From Vicia villosa (lineage: Eukaryota > Streptophyta > Magnoliopsida > Fabales > Fabaceae), in the NCBI RefSeq assembly GCF_029867415.1, contig NC_081183.1, positions 67,220,336-67,284,335 on the forward strand: 64,000 bases of DNA, read 5' to 3'. Below the pieces are notes generated by a model. That model worked only from the letters and a program-made list of their open reading frames with translations, was not told where the DNA came from and made no database searches. The position numbers and the translations under genes were made by a program. How positions within the stretch are numbered: position 1 is the stretch's first letter; every line of letters starts with the position of its first letter. Positions 55,424-64,000 of the stretch are shown here, in pieces.

Positions 55424-57348
55424 GTAACACCCCGTAATTTCATAAATTAATTTAAATTAATTATTTGGAAATTATTTGATTATTTAGTAATTAAAATTGG
55501 ATTTTGAAAGAATTATGGGAATTATTGTTATTGGGTCGTGACGTAGTTAGTAAAAGGGGTGGTGCCAATGGAGAGGCCTTACTAACTAATTATCCTATTT
55601 TTTTTTATAAAATAGAGAAATTGTGAAAATAAGGAAAAAGAGAAGCAAAAGAGGAAAAGAGAAGGAACGTGAAAGGGGAGAAGAGGAGGAAGAGAAGAAT
55701 TCAAGGTTCTTGGCTAAGGTAAGGGGTGACTAATCCATTTAGCCTATATTATCAGTTTAATGATGATAGGATTGATTATGTAGGTTTTGTATCTCAATTG
55801 GATGTGTGTTAGATTTTGGGAATTTTTGGGGGTTTTGGAACTTATAGGGCAAATTGGATGTGTTTGTGATGACATGAATGATGTATGATTTATGTACAAT
55901 GGATAGAATTGATGTGTGTATTTGAATAATTACATAATGCTGATATTGAACTTGAAGAATTAGGACTCATAATGATTTTATAGTGTGTAAAAGATGGGTT
56001 TTTGGGGGTATGAAGGTAGAATCCCGTAGCAGAAGAAAAATACAGATTTTGACACTTCTTCAGTGATGTAACCGGTTACATGGTTGAGGTAACCGGTTAC
56101 ATCGAAGAAAAATGGGGTATTTTCACTACTGAAACTGATGTAACCGGTTACATGAATGATGTAACCCGTTACATCACTGTGTTGGCAGTTTTTTTCAAAA
56201 CATTAAAAATTCATAACTGTTGATCCGTAAGTCCGTTTTGGGTGTCGTTCGAAGCGTTAAGAAGTTAATGAAACGCTCTTTTTGATGAAAATAAATTGAT
56301 TAGCACTAGATGATTTAATTATTATGTGATTATGAAAATGACATGTAATTGTATATGTGTATGTCATGGAGTAATGTTATTTAAGAACAATATGTATTGG
56401 TGTTGTGTACTATGTGCTAATTGTGATACATGGAATTGATGAATGATAAATTCTATGCATTGTTGTGATTATTACGTGATAAATGCATATTGTACAAGTG
56501 GTGGATAATTTAATATGTTGAATTATGGTGATGTGCGTAAATATCAGAATCGCATAGATAATTCTTATTTGCATATGTTTTTGGTAATTGTATGTATACA
56601 TGAGGCTTAAGTTTATCAAATGTAGATGTTGTTTTTGGTGGTTGTTGAGGATGACATTGATTGTCTTGTATGCAATATGTCATTTGTGATTGATAAAGGC
56701 TATGTGATTGTTGTGGTGATAATATATTTTTGTGTTAAATGTATTATGTTGTGGTGTATATCAAATGGTTGTGATATGAGTATGCTTAGTGTGTTGTGGA
56801 TGGATGATTATGAACCGTTGGTGGATGTTGATGATGAGCATGTTGTGGTTGATGCATGCATTTCATAATCATTATGTGGCTGATTCTTGACGATGGTGGA
56901 TCATTGGTAGCTAATTCCCATTGTGTGGAATTAGTGAGTGGGTGTCGCTGTATCCTTGACGATGGTGGATCAGTGAGATGGGTTCGTCCCATGATTGGTA
57001 CCACATGCATTAGTTGCATTGCATTAGGTTGTGTGCATAATTATAACATGAATGGAAGTTGTCCAATGTTATAATTCATATGTGTTTGATATGAATGGTT
57101 GTGTGTGTTTGATTAACTGTTGTGTATCTGAAATACATGTGATGATCGGGTGAATAATAATTGTATGCATAAATTCATTGCATTTATATTTGTGTTGTTA
57201 TAACATGATTGGAAGATTTCCAGTGTTATGTCGTGGTGATGTAATTGGTTGTATTTTTCGTAACTATTGATGGATAATCTAAAAATCTAAATATGTTGCA
57301 GTTGGGTGAATAATCTGCTTATGATATATTGCCGTTATGAAATTATAA
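55424..57348 (+). repeat. Chromovirus (Tekay/Peabody-like) LTR or LTR fragment
   Basis: It starts TGTAACACCCCGTAATTTC, the common start of Tekay-type chromovirus LTRs, exactly at the break in Ogre-2. The rest is T/G-rich with many tgtgtatg/tgatgtg phrases. It stops where Ogre LTR sequence begins at 57349 without a recognisable LTR end, so it is truncated. No coding sequence. The family assignment rests on the first bases only. Confidence 0.55.
56061..56179. repeat. Cluster of GTAACCGGTTAC palindromes
   Basis: Perfect palindromes occur at 56067-56080, 56089-56100 and 56139-56152, with a one-mismatch copy at 56160-56173. The cluster is bounded by a perfect 12-bp inverted repeat, CAGTGATGTAAC (56061-56072) and GTTACATCACTG (56168-56179). 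Confidence 0.93.
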
Positions 57349-57714
57349 TATAGTTCTTAATTGCTTGCTCCATTCAAATCAAAATCAAATGCTTTTCACA
57401 CCTCCTTTTCAAATACTTTCAAAACAAGGCTACGCTTATTTACAAGCTAAAGTCCTTAACAAAGTCTTTTACTATTCACACACTACACTTCAAACATTTT
57501 GAAAACAAAGCGAGCTAAGCAATTAAGAGCCCATGGATAACCATGGATACAAAGGGTGCTTACACCTTCCTTTTGTATAACCTACCCCCCGAACTCAATC
57601 TCTTTCAAAGGTCTGTCATGTTCTTTTTGCCTTTCCAATTGGATAAAATAAAAGTCGGTGGCGACTCTTGCTATCCGCAACATTTAAGAAAGTCAGTTCT
57701 TCCACCGTATTACA
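57349..57714 (+). repeat. Ogre-3 5' LTR, last 366 bp
   Basis: It ends CCACCGTATTACA and is followed by spacer gaac and the primer site. It matches 47083-47448 at about 96% (roughly 14 differences). The rest of the LTR is missing at the joint with the chromovirus LTR. Confidence 0.85.
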
Positions 57715-57718
57715 GAAC

Positions 57719-57736
57719 TGGCGACTCTGCTGGGGA
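57719..57736 (+). other. Ogre-3 primer binding site
   Basis: TGGCGACTCTGCTGGGGA differs from the Ogre-1 site by one base and lies 4 bp after the LTR end. It is the Tat-type site (tRNA-Arg reported). Confidence 0.88.
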
Positions 57737-58543
57737 TATATTCGAATAAAAGAGGGGTTACCTTAAAGTTTAGGATCACTTAAATGTTTTCTATTGTTTT
57801 TTTTTGCTTGCTTTATTTTGAAGGTTGCTTGGGATTTAAATGAAGGACGAATCCTATACCCGGATTCAAGTACACTTAAGATAGGAGTGACATAGTCATG
57901 GCGACCTCTTTCACATATGTGGGAGATGAGTCAATATGAAGTTCACACTTGAGTTAGGACTCCATAGATATATGCACACGTTTTTCAAATGAGGGAGGTC
58001 TATGTATGTAACTTTTGGTGCGCCGAAGCGTAAGGACCTTTAGTTACCCTTTAACCCATCTTGGCCTTTAGGACGTAGTGGGGGGGGGGGGGCTACTCTT
58101 GACAAATGTTGAGGGCCTAGTCGCTACCCGATACTACAACTCAGATAGGTTCTTTCTTAAAGTATCATTGCATGATGCGAATGTATCATGTCCGAGGGTG
58201 CTTTAGAAGGACTGACAATTCTGGGTAACCCGGTAGAACCTGTTGCTGATTTCATCCTTATCCTTAGAAGTACCTATTGGGGAAGGGTAGTCACCTGGTC
58301 ATACTTCATGCAAGCCTTTAAACTTAAGGACTCTTGTGTGACTTGTTTGTTATCTAACCCTTTGATTTCCTTGCAAGTTTTACTTGTAGGACTTCTTTGT
58401 CCGTACTACCTTATGTTCTTCCTTAATGCATAACATTTGCATGACATCATGACATCATAACATAGCATATTAACTAACCCTTTCAAGGATCTTAGGAATT
58501 TAGGACGCACAATTTCAGGTGCTCTTATCAAGGACTGAATTTC

Positions 58544-58660
58544 TATCAAGGGGCAAGAGGATTTATTTTCCTCTAGCCACATACCTTCCAATTCAGAGAC
58601 TCAGTACCTATCAAGGGGCAAGAGGATTTATTTTCCTCTAGCCATGTATCTTCAAATTCA
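58544..58660. repeat. 65-bp direct duplication with hairpin
   Basis: The phrase tatcaaggggcaagaggatt occurs at 58544 and 58609. Each copy contains agagga...tcctct, which can fold into a small stem-loop. Confidence 0.85.
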
Positions 58661-58906
58661 GAAGTATCCCGAATCAGAGGTTATGACCCACTCGATATGG
58701 TGAGCTCGATTCCCATAGAAGAACGTCCAAGAATCAGAATTCTTCAGACAAAGACGCGACCAAATCATTTTCTAATGTTGCTAACTAAATTCCTAAAGAT
58801 CCTTGAAAAGATTGCATTTGCATTCATAACATCACATAGAACTAACTTTTCCTTTTAGGTCGACCAACTGGTTAGACAAATACCGTCAACAAATCAATCT
58901 CTATCA

Positions 58907-59235
58907 GATGAACATTCTGGAAGCTTGACCCCCAGACTTCTGATATACATTCCGGAAGCTCGAACCCCAGACATTCTGAAAGTTCCAATCAGATGAACAT
59001 TCTAGAAGCTTGATCCCCAGACTTCTGAAACATTCCAATCAAATATACATTCCAGAAGCTCGAACCCCGGACATTCTGAAACATTCCAATCAGATGAACA
59101 TTCTGGAAGCTTGACCCCCAGACTTCTGAAACATTCCAATCAGGTATACATTCCCAAAGCTCGAACCCTGGACGTTCTGAAACATTCTTATCATATATAC
59201 ATTCTGAAAGCCCGAACCCCGGATACTCTGAATCT
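58907..59235. repeat. About 50-bp tandem array in the Ogre-3 leader
   Basis: Units alternate between gaagcttgacccccagac and gaagctcgaaccccggac types, joined by attctgaaacattccaatca. Two-unit periods measure about 101 bp (gatgaacattct at 58992 and 59093). Confidence 0.88.
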
Positions 59236-59239
59236 CTAC

Positions 59240-59573
59240 ACCAGTTCCACAACAACGACGCAAGTCAGATGCACCTAAGCGTCAATTCACCAAAATTAAC
59301 ATGTCATTAGATCAGGCGTTGCAACATCTGTTGAAGGCAGGAATGATTACTATGAGGGATCCTCCTCAACACATCAACACTTCCTCTGCTAAACACAATC
59401 CAAACGTGTGATGTGCCTAACATTCCAATAGTCCCGGGCACGATACCAATAGTTGCTTGGCATTAAAGATCAAGATCCAAGACATGATCGATGCTGGTGA
59501 AATTGAGTTCAATCCTCCTAAGACCCCTATGGTGATCACTGCTCCCATGCCTAATCATGACAAGGCTGATTAA
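59240..59573 (+). pseudogene. Ogre-3 gag C-terminal remnant
   Basis: In frame with tgt at 59412 the sequence reads C-A-stop-HSNSPGHDTNSC, the CHHC-like knuckle of Ogre gag. It is followed by KIQDMIDAGEIEFNPPKTP and a stop at 59571-59573. It corresponds to CEFHSGSPGHNIEN..KVQDLLDAKAIEFTP of Ogre-1 (8300-8420). An in-frame TAA at 59418-59420 and a TGA just before it disrupt the frame. Upstream, MSLDQALQHLLKAGMIT belongs to the same tail. No capsid or protease is present. Confidence 0.8.
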
Positions 59574-61740
59574 TGTCTAGAAGGATGGACTATCAGTTCA
59601 TTAGCTCTACTTTCATTTGCAATCTCTTTTCTGTTTGTTGAAACATTCGACTTATGATAGACATTATCTGTTTTAATAATCATTATCAGTGCATTGCATA
59701 TGTATGTCTTGAATAAATTATTTCTCTATCACTCACTTTAAATTATGTCTTTACTTTGCATATGTTTTGTGATATTCAACTCCTGCCAAGCTGTAAGCCT
59801 TTTAAGGGAGGATGACGAAAATGATACTGCAACCTCATACAGTGATGCTTTTGAACAGACTATGCTGACGAAGTACAAGTATTGTTTCAATTCCTAAACA
59901 GTGGAGATATAAGGATGTTAATCCCTCGTCAACCCCTTTGAGCCTAAGGAGTAGAAGTTTTCTTTCTTGAACAATTAAAAACCCTTAATCATAACCTGGG
60001 GCAGGGTAGTTACTCAGTTAACTCAATTATACTAGCCGTTGTTTACACAAATAATGATGGGTTCCCGTGACCATTAAGTAAGGCAGTCAATATCCATCAA
60101 AAAGAAGAAAAAATATGTAGTCAAAACCTATGAAGGAGACTTATCAAAAATCAAAACATTCCGCTGACTGTAATCTCAAAATAAACAGTTCAGGCAAAAG
60201 TTAGGGATAACAAAATCAAAGTTAAAAGGAGGTTGCTAAAAAATTTCCTCGACAAAAGAAAACATTTCAAAAGAGGTCACTAAAAATCCTCGACAAAAGA
60301 AAAAGAATTACAAAAAAGGGACGACTGCCTGTCCAAATAAACTGTCGGTGCTTTAACCATCATCAAATGTCAATGATACGACTTCAAGCTCTGCTAGGAC
60401 TTAAACGCAAAGTTAACTGAGCATAGGATCGAAGAACATCACGAAGATTGGGATGGGTACAAATAAACTTTGAGCCACTATCCTTTGTTTCTTAAACCAT
60501 GAACCAAGCCACGTTACAACCCTTGAAAGTCCTAACTGAAGCATGGTTAGTTTGAAAGCATACTGTCACCAAAAAGGTATCCTAATTCCTTAAGGTTTGC
60601 CAAAAATGCTGGGTTGATATCTCGTTTTACAAACGTCACGTTTTTAAACATCACGCTTTTACATCTTCTGTTTTAATGTTTTTCAAAAATCAAGACAGAC
60701 ATATGCATTGCATCTTATGAATTCATTATTAAACATATCTTGCTACATAATTTCAAATGTTAGCAACAGGAAGAATCTGCACAGGGTATGACTAATGACT
60801 AACAGTTATCTCGATAGACAAAATCACTTCAAAGGCAACATCTCCTACAAGGGGCATGACCCAGTTTATCCAGTCGATCTGGGGAAATCAGGTCAAGATT
60901 CCGAGAATCTCTCAAGAATGCCAAACAATCAGGGGCATGCATCCAAGTGGGTCTGAAGCTACTTCCCAATTAACATGGGGCATTGTCCTAAGTCTATGAT
61001 TACTGGCGGCAGGTCATCCATAATACACATCTCATAAAGTCCCCGCGAGGCGAATCTCTCCAAATTCCCTAATAGCTGGGGCAAAGCTATGAAAGGCATG
61101 TTGAACACTTTGATCAATACTCATTAGTGTGTTCCAATCAATACGAGTCCAGGAATGACAGCTACTATAATCACTGGGGGCAATGTTCAAGTCATCCATG
61201 CCTTCCCAATAGAGCCGGTTTCACAAGATCATATCCCCACAGAGTAATCCTTAAGAAGATATCTTCAAATGTTCCCGTCCCAACAGAGACTTAGTTCCTC
61301 AACGAAGTTTACATCTTCGACACTGCCGGTTCCCCGACACGTTTCTCTTCTTCAAACAGGGTTATTCATCTCTCTTATCCCCAGTCAGGGTACATCAAGA
61401 TCAATCATTCAAATGGTTCCCATCCCCAAGCAGAAATCATAAATCCCCAGCTGAGCATCTTCAAAACAAGATCAGACATCAAAATCACAAAGATATGGAG
61501 ACTTATTTTCTCAATCAAGAAGGAATCATGAATAAACTCCAAACGGCATAAGCCGTGTTCATACATCATATATCACATATATATCCATACATTGCAAACA
61601 GCGTCTCATGATAAACTCATACATACAAATTTCTCATTTATTTTGAGAAACTTATCACATAATTCATGCATCATGACATTGCATAAAGATTAACTTTACC
61701 TTTTTCAGAATATAGGTACAAACAGATAAACAAAATCTCC
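59574..61740 (+). other. Ogre-3 internal non-coding sequence
   Basis: It contains the stretches that align, inverted, with Ogre-2 (59960-60720 with 54721-55423; 60770-61090 with 50405-50787; around 61230-61340 with 50150-50290). No open frame with recognised protein sequence. Its conservation in two copies suggests an established pol-less subfamily and not a private deletion. Confidence 0.7.
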
Positions 61741-61751
61741 AATCTTCAAAG

Positions 61752-62285
61752 ATCTAATCCAGTTACTATGAACGGTACTGACACAGTCAACTCTCAAAGA
61801 TCTAATTCTATCATCACAAATGGTGTAGACACGATCATCTCTCCAAGATCTAATTCAGTTACTACGAACGGTACTGACACGATCAATTCTAAAAGATCTA
61901 ATTCTATCATCACGAATGGTGTAGACACGATCATCTTTCCAAGATCTAATTCAGTTACTACGAACGATGCTGACACGATCAACCTACAAGGATCTAATTC
62001 TATCATCATGAACGGTGTAGACACGATCATCTTCCCAAGATCTAATTTAGTTACTACGAACAGTGCTGACACGATCAACATTCAAAGATCTAATTCTATC
62101 ATCACGAACGGTGTAGACACGATCATCCTTCAAGGATCTAATTCAGTTACTACGAATGGTGCTGACACGATCAATATTCCAAGATCTTATTCTATTACTA
62201 CGAACGGTGTAGACACGATCATCTTTCCACGATCTAATTCAGTTACTACGAACGGTGCTGATACGATCAATCTCCAACAAACACT
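61752..62285. repeat. 51/102-bp tandem array
   Basis: About ten 51-bp units of two alternating types, one with agttactacgaacggt and gctgacacgatcaa, the other with ctatcatcacgaacggt and gtagacacgatcat, both ending in agatctaattc. Because 51 is a multiple of three, a 182-codon frame (61768-62316) runs through it; I do not regard it as a gene. Confidence 0.95.
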
Positions 62286-62329
62286 TCTCAATACATCAAG
62301 CTCAAAAACAGCCTAACGTACGACTCATT

Positions 62330-62830
62330 CTAATACTTCTCAATACAAAGGATCCAGTCTAGCGTATGACTCATCCTAGGATACAACCTGACGTACGGTG
62401 TATTTTGACAACTATCAACACAGGGGATCCGGTCTAACGTACGACCCATCCTTCAGCCTAACGCACGGCTCTCCAGACATTTATCAATGCAAATTGGATC
62501 CGATCTAACGTACGACCCATATTTCAGCCTAACGCACGGCTTTCCAGACATTTAACAAAGAAAATTGGGTCCAGTCTAACGCACGACCCGTCCTTCAGCC
62601 TAATGTACGGCTTTCTAGACATTTAACAATGCAAATCGGATCCGGTCTAACGTACGACCTATCCTTCAGCCTAACGTACGGCTTATCCAGACATTAATCA
62701 ATGCAATCGGACCTAGTCTAACGTATGACTCGTCCTAAAGTACAGCCTAACGTACGACCTACTTTGACACTTATCAATACGGTGGATTCAGTCTAACGTA
62801 CGACTCATGCTAAGTATATCCTTCAGATAC
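62330..62830. repeat. 71-bp tandem array
   Basis: The ggatcc/gggtcc anchor occurs at 62425, 62496, 62567 and 62638, exactly 71 bp apart, with more degenerate units on both sides. Each unit has tctaacgtacgac and cctaacgcacggc half-motifs. Confidence 0.93.
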
Positions 62831-63054
62831 AGTCTAGCGAACGACATATTCTGATTCTTAAGTCTATCAAGCTGGATGGCATCTTTAAGCCCATCTCCGA
62901 TAACTTTCTGTCAACATCCAGAAGGAATCTTCAAGCCCATCTTCGACAAAAGTCCCTACTTCAGCTAGGGCAAATTCCTGGGTATTCTAGTGTTCAATCC
63001 TCTTCTACCTTCAGATTCCGACAGGCACACATGCCAATCTACATCCCGAGATAT

Positions 63055-63076
63055 AAAAAGATTGAATAGGGGCAAT
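63055..63076 (+). other. Polypurine tract of Ogre-3
   Basis: aaaagattgaataggggcaat directly precedes the LTR start TGTCATACCC at 63077. Confidence 0.82.
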
Positions 63077-64000
63077 TGTCATACCCTAGAATTTGCCCAT
63101 CACATTTTCCTACTCAAACTCATACCAAAGTTCAAAGACTCAAGGACACACTCTCCTAAATAATAACCCTCAAACTAGGGTTTTGTCTCTCTCCAAGTAA
63201 AATCAGGTTCTGATACCTTAAATGGATCTCATGGCCTCTCATATGCATCAAAGGGTCCTCATGCCAAGTTTCAAGCTCTGATTCATAGGATTGCTCAGTC
63301 AACTGCTCAAATGATCAACAGTCGACTAGTTTGACCTAAAAGTCAACTATGGTCAAATTGCAGTCAAAATTCCTGATTTTTGGTCAACATCAACATTCTA
63401 ATGTTATATTCATCATTTGATCAAAGGTTGATCATGATTCATCAAGAAAAGATCAAAAATCCACAAAAATACAAAGTTGCTAAATTAGGGGTTCTAGGTA
63501 AAAGTCAACTGAACTTTGACCAGCCATATCTCTCTCATAATTTCTCAAAAAATTCCTCAACCAAAGCTCATTCCCAAGGAAATTTGATTCTCTACAACTT
63601 TGATGTTGGGCCCAAGGTCAAGAAATGCATCCGCATAAGAGATATGAGCCAATACATTACAGGTCCTTCTAGAAGATCGCAAAAAGCTGGTTTTTCTCAG
63701 AAGCCATATCATAAAGATAAAATATTCAAATGCAAAATATGTTCGAAAGTGGTTTGTAGAGGACTTCTTGGGCTTTCCAAAAAGTCCTAGAAAACCTTCA
63801 TGGGATCATTATTGAGAGAGTTATGGATTGCTAAAGTTGGACAATTTTGAGGAAAAAAGCATGAAATCTTAAGTGGGGAATTTTGGATTTTTAAGCAATG
63901 GGCCTACAAACTTGAAATTCTCACGTGGTTATAAGCTTATAAAAGGCCCATTAACCAATTATCCTTTATTTCTTGATTTTATTTCATTTTTATTTGAATT
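63077..64000 (+). repeat. Ogre-3 3' LTR, first 924 bp
   Basis: It starts TGTCATACCCTAGAATTTGC. It is similar, inverted, to 47560-48612 and to the right part of 50788-54720 (gtcaaagt, catatctc, gaagcattttt phrases). It is cut by the window end. Confidence 0.85.

Larger units (their letters stand above)
57737..59239 (+). other. Ogre-3 leader with repeats
   Basis: 1.5 kb without a convincing coding frame. It contains a run of 13 G (58080-58092), a 65-bp duplication with an internal hairpin (58544 and 58609), and the 50-bp array listed next. The ORF1 expected here is not recognisable. Confidence 0.65.
57349..64000 (+). mobile_element. Ogre-3: plus-strand Ogre derivative lacking pol
   Basis: It has a truncated 5' LTR (57349-57714), primer site, long leader, a gag scrap, non-coding internal sequence, a 3' UTR with two tandem arrays, polypurine tract, and a 3' LTR from 63077 that runs out of the window. 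I find no protease, RT, RNase H or integrase motif in its 5.4-kb interior, so it could move only with help from another element, if at all. Confidence 0.85.

Noticed and set aside
61768..62316. 182-codon open frame of 17-residue repeats (NGVDTII.PRSNS type), plus strand
   Set aside because: It is caused by a 51-bp tandem array in an untranslated region. A 95-codon frame also runs through the opposite strand, as expected for a repeat with a period divisible by three.

Overview
The window looks like nuclear heterochromatin of a legume, most likely tribe Fabeae (Pisum/Vicia/Lathyrus type). It is AT-rich and almost entirely nested LTR retrotransposons. It is dominated by Ogre (Ty3/gypsy, Tat lineage) elements with multi-kilobase LTRs, an extra ORF upstream of gag, two RNase H domains and a Tat-type primer binding site, together with SIRE/Maximus-like Ty1/copia copies. 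I see no intact host gene, no RNA gene I would trust, and nothing prokaryotic. The only non-retroelement coding sequence is a broken plant mobile domain (PMD, MAIN-like) gene at 30.3-31.4 kb.

1-24.6 kb: one minus-strand Ogre element (Ogre-1). Reading right to left it has a 5' LTR (24628-12812), PBS (12809-12792), ORF1, gag-pro, a spacer where Ogre elements carry an intron, pol (RT, RNase H, second RNase H, INT), a 3' UTR with a 93-bp tandem array, PPT, and the 3' LTR, of which only the first 145 bp lie inside the window. Its 5' LTR is split by a 5982-bp plus-strand solo LTR of another Ogre/Tat family with a perfect 5-bp target duplication. Ogre-1 itself sits inside the integrase gene of an older minus-strand chromovirus (24.6-30.1 kb).

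30.1-36.4 kb: the PMD pseudogene, a plain AT-rich stretch, an Athila-lineage deletion derivative (two LTR copies and a protease remnant, minus strand), and a fragment of an Ogre/Tat LTR.

36.4-46.2 kb: SIRE/Maximus-like copia copies. A plus-strand LTR with its PBS abuts, 13 bp later, the minus-strand LTR of a second copy, giving a 2.1-kb inverted repeat. That second copy keeps an envelope-like ORF and an RNase H tail. A third minus-strand copy lies against the RNase H tail and keeps protease, pre-integrase and part of integrase. A plus-strand copia LTR interrupts it and runs into a 100-N assembly gap (46165-46264).

46.3-64 kb: two further Ogre-type elements in opposite orientation, both without usable pol: a minus-strand copy (47449 to about 55423, split by a 3.9-kb LTR) and a plus-strand copy (57349 to past the window end). 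A chromovirus-type LTR piece (55424-57348) with TAACCGGTTA palindromes lies between them. Their untranslated regions carry several unrelated tandem arrays (about 48, 50, 51/102 and 71 bp).

In every polyprotein with enough sequence to judge I found stop codons or frameshifts, so none of these elements can move by itself as sequenced. The observations most worth a second look are the tRNA-like A-box/B-box modules inside two different Ogre LTRs, the LTR foldback at 36.4-38.6 kb, the repeated small stem-loops in the solo LTR, the independent tandem arrays in three Ogre 3' UTRs, and the PMD gene with its adjacent repeated palindromes.
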